Source of the DNA: Desulfobacterales bacterium
Lineage (GTDB): Bacteria; Desulfobacterota; Desulfobacteria; Desulfobacterales; JADGBH01
Length of the DNA: 32,703 nucleotides
Assembly (NCBI GenBank): GCA_015231595.1
Contig: JADGBH010000051.1
Coordinates: forward strand, 1-32,703
Reading direction: 5' to 3'
A program made the position numbers and the translations under genes. This document shows positions 8,089-15,928 of this stretch, one piece after another (the first letter of the stretch is position 1; each line of letters opens with the position of its first letter). Under the pieces are notes generated by a model. It was not told the DNA's origin. It saw only the letters and a program-made list of their open reading frames with translations, and did no database searches.

Positions 8089-9267
8089 TTATGCAATTAT
8101 TTTTTTCTCTATTTCGTTTAAGTTTTTAGCGTATTCCGTAACAGATTCGTTTAAATCTTTATTTATGGAACTTAAGCCATTCTTAATATTATTTATCATT
8201 TCAAGCATTTTCTGATTTATATCTGAAGAAATATTATACTCTTTAATATTTGTATTTAATCTTTGAATCTCTGCCGAAAGCTCATCAGAATTCATTTCGT
8301 TTTTAAGTAATTCAAGTTCATTAATTTTTTTATTCAATTCATTTTGTCTATCTTGGGAGTTTCTGATTTTTTCTTCTACAGCTTTAATTTCTGACTTATT
8401 TTTTTCTATTTCAATCTTAATTTGAGGAATATTTTTATCTATAATTTTATTTTTATCTTCCAAATTTTTTATCTCGCTAATTAAAGACGCCTTATCAATA
8501 CTTTCGTCAATATTCAAATCTCGAATCTTTTTTTCAAGCTCCAAGCGTTGTGATATAAAAGATTGTTCTGTCTGATATTCTCTATCTAACGAAGTTTTAA
8601 GCTCATTAATTTGAGATGTAACATGTTGAATTTCTTTCTTCATTTCAGATGTATGTAGTTCAATATAAACCTTGAAATGACCCAGAACCTCTTCAAAATT
8701 TTCAGGCTTTACATTCTTAGGCAAAATCCCCATAAGAAGGTCTCTTGTCTCAATCATGATAGGAATTTCTTTTAACAAGATTTTTATACGTTGTTCTACA
8801 TTTTTATTTTTGTTTAAAATATCTTCCCTTTTTTGCAGCATGTTTTTATGATTTAAATCAAGATTATTTAAAATTTCGTTAAAATTTTTAATTGTCTCTT
8901 TTGTATTGAGAATCTCAGCTTTTAATTTAGGAAGTTTTAAAGATTTTTCTTTTATTTCAATATCAATATTAGATTGTCTTGAATACTCTGCTTCATAGAC
9001 TTTCCTTTCTTCTATTAAAATAGACATAGATGATTTAGCTTCAGCATTTTTAATTTCTAAAGCTTCTAATTCTTTAGTTATTTCATTAAGCTGGATGCGT
9101 AACGGCGGAATTCTGTCTTGTAAAAAATCAATATCGTCTATAGCTTTTTGTAGATTATAACTAATTATTTGCTTTGTCTTTTTTTCATATAAACGATTTT
9201 TTACTTCACCTATTATCTGGTTCAGTCTTTTTTGTTTTAAATTAAACACAGCATTATGGTCCAGCAT
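8089..9267 (-). CDS. long coiled-coil protein, Mad-type
   Basis: A 392-residue, nearly all-helical charged protein. Coiled-coil segments cover roughly residues 10-160 and 195-390, broken around residues 165-190 by a Pro-containing stretch (IPIMIETRDLLMGILPKNVKPENF) that may be a hinge. No signal peptide, membrane helix or Walker motif is visible, which argues against a true SMC ATPase. It starts 12 bases after the stop of the next coiled-coil gene and lies in the middle of the block. It probably has a structural role in magnetosome chain organisation (inference). Confidence 0.65.
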   Translation of the reverse strand: MLDHNAVFNLKQKRLNQIIGEVKNRLYEKKTKQIISYNLQKAIDDIDFLQDRIPPLRIQLNEITKELEALEIKNAEAKSSMSILIEERKVYEAEYSRQSNIDIEIKEKSLKLPKLKAEILNTKETIKNFNEILNNLDLNHKNMLQKREDILNKNKNVEQRIKILLKEIPIMIETRDLLMGILPKNVKPENFEEVLGHFKVYIELHTSEMKKEIQHVTSQINELKTSLDREYQTEQSFISQRLELEKKIRDLNIDESIDKASLISEIKNLEDKNKIIDKNIPQIKIEIEKNKSEIKAVEEKIRNSQDRQNELNKKINELELLKNEMNSDELSAEIQRLNTNIKEYNISSDINQKMLEMINNIKNGLSSINKDLNESVTEYAKNLNEIEKKIIA

Positions 9268-9279
9268 TATCCGCTCCTA

Positions 9280-10305
9280 TTAATCAGTTATTTGATTCAA
9301 ATTTTCTGGAATATTCCTAATTGTTTGAAGTGCTTCCTGTAAACCATATTGCTCAAGCATCATCCCTTTTAATGATTCAATGCCTTCATCAATTAGGTTT
9401 ATTGTTTTTTTCAAATTTTCATGAGACGAGCTTTCTATTGCTAAAGTTTCTTTATAAATCTTTATTTCTTCCTCAAGAGTTGCTAATCGTTTAGTTTGTT
9501 CATCATTATCTAACGATATTAAGTTAAAATCGTTAGTTTTTCCGCTCATTATTTTTTGTAATTCTTGTAAATTCTGTTCGTGTATAGATAGCTCATTCTC
9601 TTTGTTTTCGACTATCAATTTAAGTTCATCTCTTTTATTTATTAATCCTTTAAGCTCTTCTATATATATAAGTCTGCCGCTAAGAACAGAAATTGTATTT
9701 CGTAATTCCTCATTTCCGGATGTTGTAGATAAAAGAAGGTCGTTTAGAGACATTCTTTCCTCAATTTTTTCAAAAAACAAAGTATTAAGACCTTTTAACA
9801 TCTCATTAACTTCATCTCTTTCAAGGGATGTATTCTCTAAACAAAGTTCAATATTGTGCGACAGCAATTTTGCTTTATCTTCCAATTGATTTTTTTCAAT
9901 TTCATTATCCGTAAATTTCTTTGTAATAGCTTCAATAGAATTATTGGTTTCGTCTATTGTTTTTTGAAATTCTTTAATTTTTAAGCTTAATACGTGAGAT
10001 AACTTAATAAGCGATTTTAATTCTGTTTCTTGTTCTTCAAAATTTTTAAAAAAAATAGAGGTATTTTCATCTATCGCAACAATTTTATTTTTTAAAAAAA
10101 ATATCTTTTTTTGAGCGTCTTTTTTTTGTTTCTCAATTACAGCATATTTCCGTCTTAATTTAGTTAGACGCTCTTGTTTAACTTTAATTTCATCATTAAT
10201 ACTGATAAATTCTTTCGACAGATCTTCTTGTTTTTGTATTGCTAAATCGTATTTTTGATTTAAACCAGACAAATCGTCAAATTGATTATATAATTTATTA
10301 AACAT
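9280..10305 (-). CDS. coiled-coil protein, Mad-type
   Basis: A 341-residue charged helical protein with continuous heptad-like patterns from about residue 15 to 320. A Lys-rich region (RLTKLRRKYAVIEKQKKDAQ) near residue 45-65 precedes a more acidic centre. No recognisable domain besides coiled coil. The short gaps to neighbours (12 and 22 bases) indicate one transcript. Similar coiled-coil genes in tandem are a hallmark of mad clusters in magnetotactic Desulfobacterota and Nitrospirota. Confidence 0.65.
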   Translation of the reverse strand: MFNKLYNQFDDLSGLNQKYDLAIQKQEDLSKEFISINDEIKVKQERLTKLRRKYAVIEKQKKDAQKKIFFLKNKIVAIDENTSIFFKNFEEQETELKSLIKLSHVLSLKIKEFQKTIDETNNSIEAITKKFTDNEIEKNQLEDKAKLLSHNIELCLENTSLERDEVNEMLKGLNTLFFEKIEERMSLNDLLLSTTSGNEELRNTISVLSGRLIYIEELKGLINKRDELKLIVENKENELSIHEQNLQELQKIMSGKTNDFNLISLDNDEQTKRLATLEEEIKIYKETLAIESSSHENLKKTINLIDEGIESLKGMMLEQYGLQEALQTIRNIPENLNQITD

Positions 10306-10327
10306 ATTAGCCGTATCCTAAATTAGG

Positions 10328-11338
10328 TTATCGTGCAAATTTTTCCCACCGCTCTTGAAAATCAATAAGTCTTGCTTCCATATTATTTTTTTCATCAACT
10401 GCTGTTTCCGCAATGGAATTAACCCTTTTTAAATCTTCATCCATTACTGAAATCTGCTTTTTCAATTTTTTTATCTCATCTAAAGCAGTATTCAGCTTCA
10501 CATCCATTTCATCCCTTACATTAACAGCATCTTCAACGAGTTTAATTAACGCATTATTTTCTTTGATATTAGCGTCAATATCGGTTTCAAGTTTATTTTT
10601 TTCTATTTCAAGTTCATTTACTTTTTCAGATAATTCTTCTTTTTTTAATCTTTCAATTTCAGCTTGTTTTGTAACTTTATCATTCTGTAAAATAAGTTCT
10701 TGATGTTTCTTCTGGACTTCATCTTTTTCTGATGTGGTCTTTTCGTAAAGTCTTTTAAACTCGTTTCTATCTACAGTAGTTTCTTTAAGTATTTTTTCGG
10801 TTTCTTCTTTCTCGCTAAGTAAATTATTTATCTTTTTTTCACTACTATTTAAAAGCTCTTGTTTTTCTTTATCAAGCTTTTCTAAACTTTCTAAACTTTT
10901 TTTAATTTCTTTTTGGAGATTTTCTATTTTTTCTAAAAGCTCTTGTTTTTCCTTCTCAAGATTTATAATTGTTTGAACTTTCTCAATCTTTTCTTTTTCT
11001 AATTTATGAACATGCTCATTTATAGTTTTAAAAAGATTGTCACTCCTTTCTTGAGACTCCAATATAAGCTTTTCATCTGATGGTTTTTTTATAGTTATCA
11101 GCTCTTGAAATTTTTTTATTTCTTCCCGCATTTTTTTTAAAAGAGCAGCCTTTTCTTCAGCAGCAAATTCTTTATCAATTAAAATCATATCAAAATTTTC
11201 TTGTAAAGCCTTAGCTTCAGCTTCTTTAGAGTCATTAATAACAACTAAATCATTATTATCATGGCCAAGTATATTTTGAATTATTGAAGCTGTTTCAGCC
11301 TTAGCTGAAACAATCATCACCTTTTGATTATTTTCCAT
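10328..11338 (-). CDS. degenerate receiver domain fused to a long coiled coil
   Basis: A 336-residue protein. Residues 5-90 follow the receiver fold: strand KVMIVSAKAE, strand LVVINDS, strand MILIDKEF with Asp55 at the phospho-acceptor position, and strand ITIKKPSDE with the Lys-Pro pair. The acidic pair normally after strand 1 is Ser-Ala, so Mg binding and phosphorylation are doubtful. From about residue 90 to 325 the protein is a long coiled coil. A receiver-plus-coiled-coil layout suggests a scaffold that uses the receiver fold for docking. It heads the coiled-coil series, 21 bases after an 80-residue gene, with a good GAGGAG ribosome site. Confidence 0.7.
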   Translation of the reverse strand: MENNQKVMIVSAKAETASIIQNILGHDNNDLVVINDSKEAEAKALQENFDMILIDKEFAAEEKAALLKKMREEIKKFQELITIKKPSDEKLILESQERSDNLFKTINEHVHKLEKEKIEKVQTIINLEKEKQELLEKIENLQKEIKKSLESLEKLDKEKQELLNSSEKKINNLLSEKEETEKILKETTVDRNEFKRLYEKTTSEKDEVQKKHQELILQNDKVTKQAEIERLKKEELSEKVNELEIEKNKLETDIDANIKENNALIKLVEDAVNVRDEMDVKLNTALDEIKKLKKQISVMDEDLKRVNSIAETAVDEKNNMEARLIDFQERWEKFAR

Positions 11339-11359
11339 ATTTCTCCTCTTTTAGCAGGT

Positions 11360-11602
11360 TTAAGAAATATCATTCATTTCTTTCATCAAATTCATTATCA
11401 TTTCATCTTTAAAAATATCTAATTCAGGTGATTCCTTTCTTAATTGCTCTAATCTTTCTCCGATTTTTAATAAAAGTTTCCGTTTTTTTCTAAGCATTAT
11501 TCGGTTGTTGATAAAACACTTAATAGGTTCATAACTTTTTTCAATTTTTTCTATAAAAATATCGCCTAAATTATTTAATGTGTATCTTAAAGTTTGTTCC
11601 AT
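11360..11602 (-). CDS. small helical protein, unknown
   Basis: An 80-residue mostly helical protein with a basic middle (RIMLRKKRKLLLKIGERLEQL) and an acidic C-terminus. It has a strong ribosome site (AAGGAGG) seven bases before the ATG. It is the first gene of the coiled-coil block, after a 65-base gap that holds a copy of the repeated TCTAAGGCTAAAAATA element. No family is recognised. Confidence 0.65.
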   Translation of the reverse strand: MEQTLRYTLNNLGDIFIEKIEKSYEPIKCFINNRIMLRKKRKLLLKIGERLEQLRKESPELDIFKDEMIMNLMKEMNDIS

Positions 11603-11634
11603 AAATTTATCCTCCTTGTTAAAAAAATATTATT

Positions 11635-11672
11635 AGTAAATATATTCTATCTTCACTATTTTTAGCCTTAGA
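11635..11672 (-). promoter_or_regulatory. AT-rich repeated element, copy 2
   Basis: The minus strand reads TCTAAGGCTAAAAATA (11672-11657), then GTGAAGATAGAATATATTTA. It overlaps the stop codon of the DtxR-type gene and lies directly upstream of the 80-residue gene. The 16-base core is identical to the copies at 4.7 and 30.1 kb. The inverted second half seen at 30.1 kb is not preserved. It is a candidate control site for the coiled-coil block. Confidence 0.4.
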
Positions 11673-12354
11673 CGTCTTTTTTGTTATTGTTTTTTTCGGA
11701 TGAATGCAACCAAATTCTTATATTAGAAACAATATCTTCATCTAAAGCGATATTTGCTCCTTCACATTCGAGTACATAACAAGGATAACACTGGTGAAGT
11801 TTAACAAAAGTACCGGGTCGTATCTGAAGTCCATTTAGTTTATGCATACGGCTATCGTCTTTGCATTCAATATATGCAATTTTAGCTGATTGACCAATTT
11901 CAAGATCAGTCAAAGGAGCAATCATATTATGAGCTGTCTTTGCGGAGCGTTTACAACATTCACCTTCAGGTATAGGCTTTCCATGGGGGCATTCTCTTGG
12001 ATGTCCTAAAAGCGTGCAAATACTATCAACAAGCTCAATAGATTTAATATGTTCAAACTCACAAGCCCCTTCTTCGAAGTCTTCGCCAAATACGTCGTAA
12101 AGCAACCTTTCTCCAATACGATGAGCTCTTATTATTTCACGAGCCCTTGATTCTCCTTTTTCAGTTAAAACAACCTTTTTCTCTTTATCTAATATATTAG
12201 CAAAACCATCTGCAACTAAAGAATCTAATATTTTTTCGTCAAATGTTTGGTTTATATTTTTTTTCAAGCTATCTATTAATAAAGACTTTTGCTCTTTCAT
12301 GCCCCATAGACACTCAAGATATTCTTCTTTTTCTTTCACACCATTTTTCATCAA
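11668..12354 (-). CDS. DtxR/IdeR-family metal-dependent regulator with FeoA-like C-terminus
   Basis: A 228-residue metalloregulator. The N-terminal 75 residues form a winged helix ending VVLTEKGESRAREI. The dimerisation/metal region contains AHRIGERLL and the DtxR signature C-x2-EH (GACEFEH), followed by LGHPRECPHGKPIPEG and a Cys-Cys pair. Residues about 145-220 form a FeoA/SH3-like domain (LTDLEIGQSAKI, IRPGTFVKL). The family represses iron or manganese uptake genes when metal is bound. Directly beside feoB, its natural targets would be iron-uptake or magnetosome genes (inference). The start is TTG at 12354, or ATG at 12351; AAGGAG upstream gives better spacing to TTG. It is read in the same direction as feoB but separated from it by a 300-base gap with repeats. 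Confidence 0.85.
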   Translation of the reverse strand: MMKNGVKEKEEYLECLWGMKEQKSLLIDSLKKNINQTFDEKILDSLVADGFANILDKEKKVVLTEKGESRAREIIRAHRIGERLLYDVFGEDFEEGACEFEHIKSIELVDSICTLLGHPRECPHGKPIPEGECCKRSAKTAHNMIAPLTDLEIGQSAKIAYIECKDDSRMHKLNGLQIRPGTFVKLHQCYPCYVLECEGANIALDEDIVSNIRIWLHSSEKNNNKKDV

Positions 12355-12391
12355 AAAAACAATCTCCTTTTATTCCCTCTCCCTTAACGGG

Positions 12392-12585
12392 CAAGGCTGT
12401 TAAGTTCTAAAGCATCTTATTTGTTGTAGCGCGTCATTCCGGAGAAAATTGAAAAATGAATATTTTTCAATTTTAATCCGGAATCCAGAATAGCGTAAAT
12501 CTGGATTCCCGCCTTCGCGGGAATGACGAGCTACACTGTCGTAGCCCTTTAAAGTCAAGCATCAACAAAGAACTTAACAGCTCTG
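12392..12585. mobile_element. foldback (MITE-like) element, copy 1
   Basis: About 194 bases between imperfect terminal inverted repeats (left GCAAGGCTGTTAAGTTCT, right AGAACTTAACAGCTCTGC, 16 of 18 paired). The interior is nearly identical to the copy at 22280-22418. Both contain a long inner hairpin bounded by TCCGGA and centred on ATTGAAAAAT/ATTTTTCAAT. This copy also has an extra GGATTCCCGCC...GCGGGAATGAC inverted piece. No coding capacity. It sits in the gap between feoB and the DtxR gene. Confidence 0.75.
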
Positions 12586-12600
12586 CTGCAAAGGATTAAT

Positions 12601-12643
12601 TTTACAAACTTTGCCGTAAACCCCCTGCCTTTAGGCATGGGGA
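12601..12643. mobile_element. solo end of an IS200/IS605-type element
   Basis: A 43-base sequence (TTTACAAACTTTGCCGTAAA, then the hairpin CCCCTGCCTTTAGGCATGGGG) that recurs with a single mismatch at 32328-32370, upstream of an IS200-type transposase fragment. Here no transposase is present, so it is a relic end. It lies just downstream of the feoB stop and may also act as a transcription-stop hairpin there. Confidence 0.6.
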
Positions 12644-12654
12644 GAGTCAGTTTT

Positions 12655-14589
12655 CTAAAAAACAATCAAAAGAACATAATTTAATGCGCCCGTTATCAAA
12701 AAAGCGCTAATATTAATGGTTAAAGTCATAAAAAGTGCGCTTTTAGTTCCCAATTCATTTATCATTGCCATAATATTTGCAAAACATGGAACTAACATTG
12801 AAGTAAGAACAACGGCAATAATAGATTGAACATAATTCAAATCGCCTTTTTTTATAAGATCAATCATTAAAGCTCCAGCCGCTTCACGTCTTACCATGGA
12901 TAATATAATTGCATCTACCATAGATAAAGGAAGTCCAAGAAATCCTTTTACAATTGGATTCAAAAAATTTTTTAATGCATTTAAAATTCCAAGTTTATCA
13001 AAGGTGAATAAAGTTAATGCTGCATAAATAAAAACCATTAAGGATTCTCTCAAAAACCAGTAAAGCCTGTAATATGTTTTTTTTAATACTAATCTCGGAC
13101 TCGGAATCCTTATTGGTGGAAGTTCCATAATGAATAATTCTTGTTCATCCTGAGTTTTTATAATTTTATTTAAAATTATACCTGTTGCGACTTCGATAAA
13201 GATTAATAGCGAAAAAACTATGGCAAAGGCTTTAGCTCCCAACATACCTAAAATGCTCATATTTATGCCTAATTGAGCGGCGCATGGTATTCCAAAAGCA
13301 ATTAAATAAATAGCAATATATTTTTCTTTTCTGGATTTTAAGATTTTTGTTGTTACGGTTGCCATAGTTTTACAACCAAAACCTAATGATAAAGGCATAA
13401 TAGCGGAACCGCTTAAACCGAATTGTCGGAGTAATTTTCTGGTTAAAACAGCCAAATTAGGTATATAACCTGTATCTTCTAAAATATTATACATTAAAAA
13501 AAATACAGTAAGTATTGGCAAAATAGTTAAAAGGGCATTAGCCAACCCCAGAGATAAAACTCCATGTTCTCCTATTAAAAAATCATGCACAAATCCAACA
13601 GGAAAAATTTCATTAATGCCTTGTTCTACAGGCAACCAAAAAACATTATTCATCCAATCTGAAATATTATTGGCAACATGAACAACCATAAAAAACATAA
13701 TATACATAATGCCAACAAAGATAGGAATTCCCCAAACTGGATGACGGCTTAAAGTAGCGAATGTTTTGGATATTTCATAGGGAACGAGTTTATATCTTTT
13801 TACAACCTGTTCAACAAGATTATCTATCAACTTATTTCTGAAGTTATTAACTACCCGGATAATACTACCTTTGAATGTTCGTTTTACTTTTTCTACATCT
13901 TCCTCTATCTTATCCAATACGATACTGCCGCATTTTTCTTTAAGATATTGGGTGATAGCAGTGTCGTTAATCAGACAAAGGAAAGCTATAGTCTTTCTAT
14001 AATATAAATCTGTTGGCAAATCGTGTTCAATTAAGGATAAACCGTCTTCTATTATATTTCCATATCGTATATTTAATTTACCGGTTTTTGCCATCAAAAC
14101 AGCTTCTTTTATCTCGCTTACTCCTTTAGCCTGCAATGCTATTGATTCAACAACAGGTATGCCTAAGGTACGGGATAGCGTATCTGAATCAATCCACATT
14201 CCCTTACGTGAAGTTTCATCAACTGCATTTAAACATATAACTAAAGGAACACCCAATGTTAATAGGTCAATCGTTAAATTTAAAGAATGTTTTAAAAGAT
14301 TTGCATCAATGCATTGAATTATTATATCAGGACGTTCAGAAAATATGGCATTTCTTACTATTAATTCTTCTTCTGAATGGATGTATAAAGAATGAAGCCC
14401 CGGAGTATCAATTACTTCGTAAATTTCGTTATAAATTTTACAAAATGCTTTTTTAAGCTTAATAGTCGTAATTGGTGAGTTAGCCACAAGTGTGAACTTC
14501 CCAGTCATATTACTAAAAATAAGACTTTTGCCTGTATTAGGAAGGCCAACTATCATAATTTTCTTGACTGCTTGTTCATTATTTGCCAT
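12655..14589 (-). CDS. feoB: ferrous iron transporter FeoB
   Basis: A 644-residue FeoB. The N-terminal GTPase has G1 GLPNTGKS, G3 DTPG and G4 NAVD; FeoB proteins normally use NxxD here. A helical region follows, and from about residue 280 come the FeoB Gate/core membrane segments, with the conserved Cys-containing IPCAAQLG and VPCFANI stretches. Length is short of the ~770 of E. coli but common for the family. It moves Fe(II) into the cytoplasm, coupled to GTP hydrolysis. Magnetotactic Desulfobacterota have a FeoB within their magnetosome clusters (a mad gene). No separate FeoA gene is seen nearby, though the DtxR protein carries a FeoA-like domain. A divergent ferredoxin gene starts 43 bases away and may share control. 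Confidence 0.93.
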   Translation of the reverse strand: MANNEQAVKKIMIVGLPNTGKSLIFSNMTGKFTLVANSPITTIKLKKAFCKIYNEIYEVIDTPGLHSLYIHSEEELIVRNAIFSERPDIIIQCIDANLLKHSLNLTIDLLTLGVPLVICLNAVDETSRKGMWIDSDTLSRTLGIPVVESIALQAKGVSEIKEAVLMAKTGKLNIRYGNIIEDGLSLIEHDLPTDLYYRKTIAFLCLINDTAITQYLKEKCGSIVLDKIEEDVEKVKRTFKGSIIRVVNNFRNKLIDNLVEQVVKRYKLVPYEISKTFATLSRHPVWGIPIFVGIMYIMFFMVVHVANNISDWMNNVFWLPVEQGINEIFPVGFVHDFLIGEHGVLSLGLANALLTILPILTVFFLMYNILEDTGYIPNLAVLTRKLLRQFGLSGSAIMPLSLGFGCKTMATVTTKILKSRKEKYIAIYLIAFGIPCAAQLGINMSILGMLGAKAFAIVFSLLIFIEVATGIILNKIIKTQDEQELFIMELPPIRIPSPRLVLKKTYYRLYWFLRESLMVFIYAALTLFTFDKLGILNALKNFLNPIVKGFLGLPLSMVDAIILSMVRREAAGALMIDLIKKGDLNYVQSIIAVVLTSMLVPCFANIMAMINELGTKSALFMTLTINISAFLITGALNYVLLIVF

Positions 14590-14632
14590 TTATCAACCCG
14601 ACTTTAATATCTTAAAAAAGGTTAACTGTTTT

Positions 14633-15037
14633 ATGTCTTACTCAATAACCGATGAATGCATAGGTTGCGGATCATGTGCAAAAAAATGTCCCGAATCTGC
14701 CATTGAAGGAAAAATAAAAGTACGCTTCAATATTGACCCCTATCTTTGTGTAGAGTGCGGAACATGCTTTGATATATGTCCTAAAGGAGCTATATTAGAT
14801 CCTCTTGGAAAGCCTTCTGTTAAAAAAGGAAAAAATAAAAAAATATTAAAAGCAACGATTTCAACAGATATATGCGCTGGATGCAGAACCTGTTTTATGA
14901 ACTGTCCGCAAGATGCTATAAAATTCATCAAAAAAGGCATATTCACCAGATCATACTGTTTCGTTAATTCAGAAGACTGCGTAGGATGCGGTACGTGTAG
15001 CAGATGCTGCATAACCGGTGCAATAGAGTTAGGATGA
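14633..15037 (+). CDS. ferredoxin with four [4Fe-4S] motifs
   Basis: A 134-residue, two-fold repeated ferredoxin, the only confident intact gene on the plus strand. Four cluster motifs are seen: CIGCGSCAKKCP, CVECGTCFDICP, CAGCRTCFMNCP and CVGCGTCSRCC. The last has Ile in place of the usual Pro. A longer upstream frame exists, but it would overlap feoB; the ATG at 14633 immediately precedes the domain. The gene diverges from feoB (43 bases between starts) and its tail overlaps the tail of the convergent zinc-ribbon gene by 9 bases. It probably carries electrons for iron or redox chemistry; the partners are unknown. Confidence 0.88.
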   Translation: MSYSITDECIGCGSCAKKCPESAIEGKIKVRFNIDPYLCVECGTCFDICPKGAILDPLGKPSVKKGKNKKILKATISTDICAGCRTCFMNCPQDAIKFIKKGIFTRSYCFVNSEDCVGCGTCSRCCITGAIELG

Positions 15038-15298
15038 TTTTTTTTCTATCATCAAAACTTTAAAATAATTTCCGCAATTAGGGCAATAACTAATGGTAAT
15101 TTTTGATGTCAGCATGTAGATACCGCCTAATATCATCGGGATTCCTAAAAAAGGTCCTCCTAAAAACAAAAGAAAAAAAATTCCTCCTATTAATAAAACA
15201 AGAGGAGTGTTTCCGTCATATTTTTTAATTTTTAAGATATCCATTTCTTCCTGACATTGTTTACAATTCGTTTTTTTTAAATTGTCTATTAATTCCAT
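15029..15298 (-). CDS. small membrane protein with split Cys-pair (zinc-ribbon-like) motif
   Basis: An 89-residue protein. CKQC at residues 12-15 and CPNC at 71-74 flank a Gly-rich double hydrophobic stretch (about residues 32-65). The two Cys pairs could form one metal site on the same membrane face, since two helices would return the chain to that side. A GAGGGATG ribosome site precedes the ATG. It is in the magnetosome cluster but matches no Mam protein that I recognise. Confidence 0.65.
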   Translation of the reverse strand: MELIDNLKKTNCKQCQEEMDILKIKKYDGNTPLVLLIGGIFFLLFLGGPFLGIPMILGGIYMLTSKITISYCPNCGNYFKVLMIEKKSS

Positions 15299-15324
15299 TC
15301 ATCCCTCTTCTTAAAAATTAAAAA

Positions 15325-15690
15325 TTATAATTCTTCTTCCTTAATTTCATGTTTTTTCATTTCATTAACACCCATGGAAAGACCTACAACACCACCTACA
15401 ACTCCAGCAATTTTTGTAACAGCTCCAGCTATAACTATTTCGGCAACACTTGCTGTAACAGCAATAGTAGCAACTCCCGCTAATAAGCCTAATCCTCCGC
15501 CAATAATAGTTTTAGTTCCAACCTGAAAAATATCGTAAGTATTAATGCTTTTTTTCGTATTTTTTATGGGTTTTCCATCAAAATCATCAAACTCGTCAGT
15601 AATCTTTTTTCTTATTTTTCCTGATTTTATAGCATTTTTACGATTTTCGTAACTCTCCACTTGTTTGTTTGTTTTTTCTTCAGATAACAT
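15325..15690 (-). CDS. small Gly/Ala-rich membrane protein
   Basis: A 121-residue protein with a charged N-terminal half and a Gly/Ala/Val-rich hydrophobic pair of helices at about residues 55-110 (IIGGGLGLLAGVATIAV and IAGAVTKIAGVVGGVVG), ending in a charged tail (KKHEIKEEEL). The layout recalls MamC-like or DUF697-like small membrane proteins, but no homology could be established by eye. It lies 26 bases before the zinc-ribbon gene and follows a foldback element. Confidence 0.6.
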   Translation of the reverse strand: MLSEEKTNKQVESYENRKNAIKSGKIRKKITDEFDDFDGKPIKNTKKSINTYDIFQVGTKTIIGGGLGLLAGVATIAVTASVAEIVIAGAVTKIAGVVGGVVGLSMGVNEMKKHEIKEEEL

Positions 15691-15758
15691 AATTTAAAAT
15701 CCTATAATTATTTAAGTTATTATTTTTTTCACCGCAACCGTCTCCCACCTGCCGTCAA

Positions 15759-15891
15759 GGGGGCTGTTATGTTCTATGTATAGCTGTAGGGGCGACCGGC
15801 TGGTCGCCCATGCCATTTGGTTCTGTAATTCCCAAAGGGCGACCAGCCGGTCGCCCCTACAATATCTAAATTTTAGAACTTAACAGCCCTG
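15759..15891. mobile_element. foldback (MITE-like) element with different interior, copy 3
   Basis: The terminal repeats are of the same family as the other two elements (left GGGGCTGTTATGTTCT, right AGAACTTAACAGCCCTG). The interior is unrelated: a perfect 24-base inverted repeat (15786-15809 and 15837-15860, starting GTAGGGGCGACCGGCTGG) around a 27-base loop. No coding capacity. It lies between the di-haem gene and the Gly/Ala-rich gene. Confidence 0.7.
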
Positions 15892-15928
15892 CTCCCGCAA
15901 GGAGATGGGGTTATAAAACAATTACGCT

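Noticed and set aside
8089..9267. SMC or Rad50-type ATPase
   Set aside because: Coiled coil only; no Walker A, Walker B or ABC signature motif at either end.
12460..12500. Intrinsic terminator between feoB and the DtxR gene
   Set aside because: The hairpin belongs to the foldback element and has the same sequence at 22.3 kb; without a U-run it cannot be called a terminator, though it may hinder transcription.
15786..15860. Two spaced inverted copies considered as a CRISPR-like repeat
   Set aside because: Only two copies in opposite orientation with a 27-base centre; this is a foldback hairpin within a terminal-repeat-bounded element.
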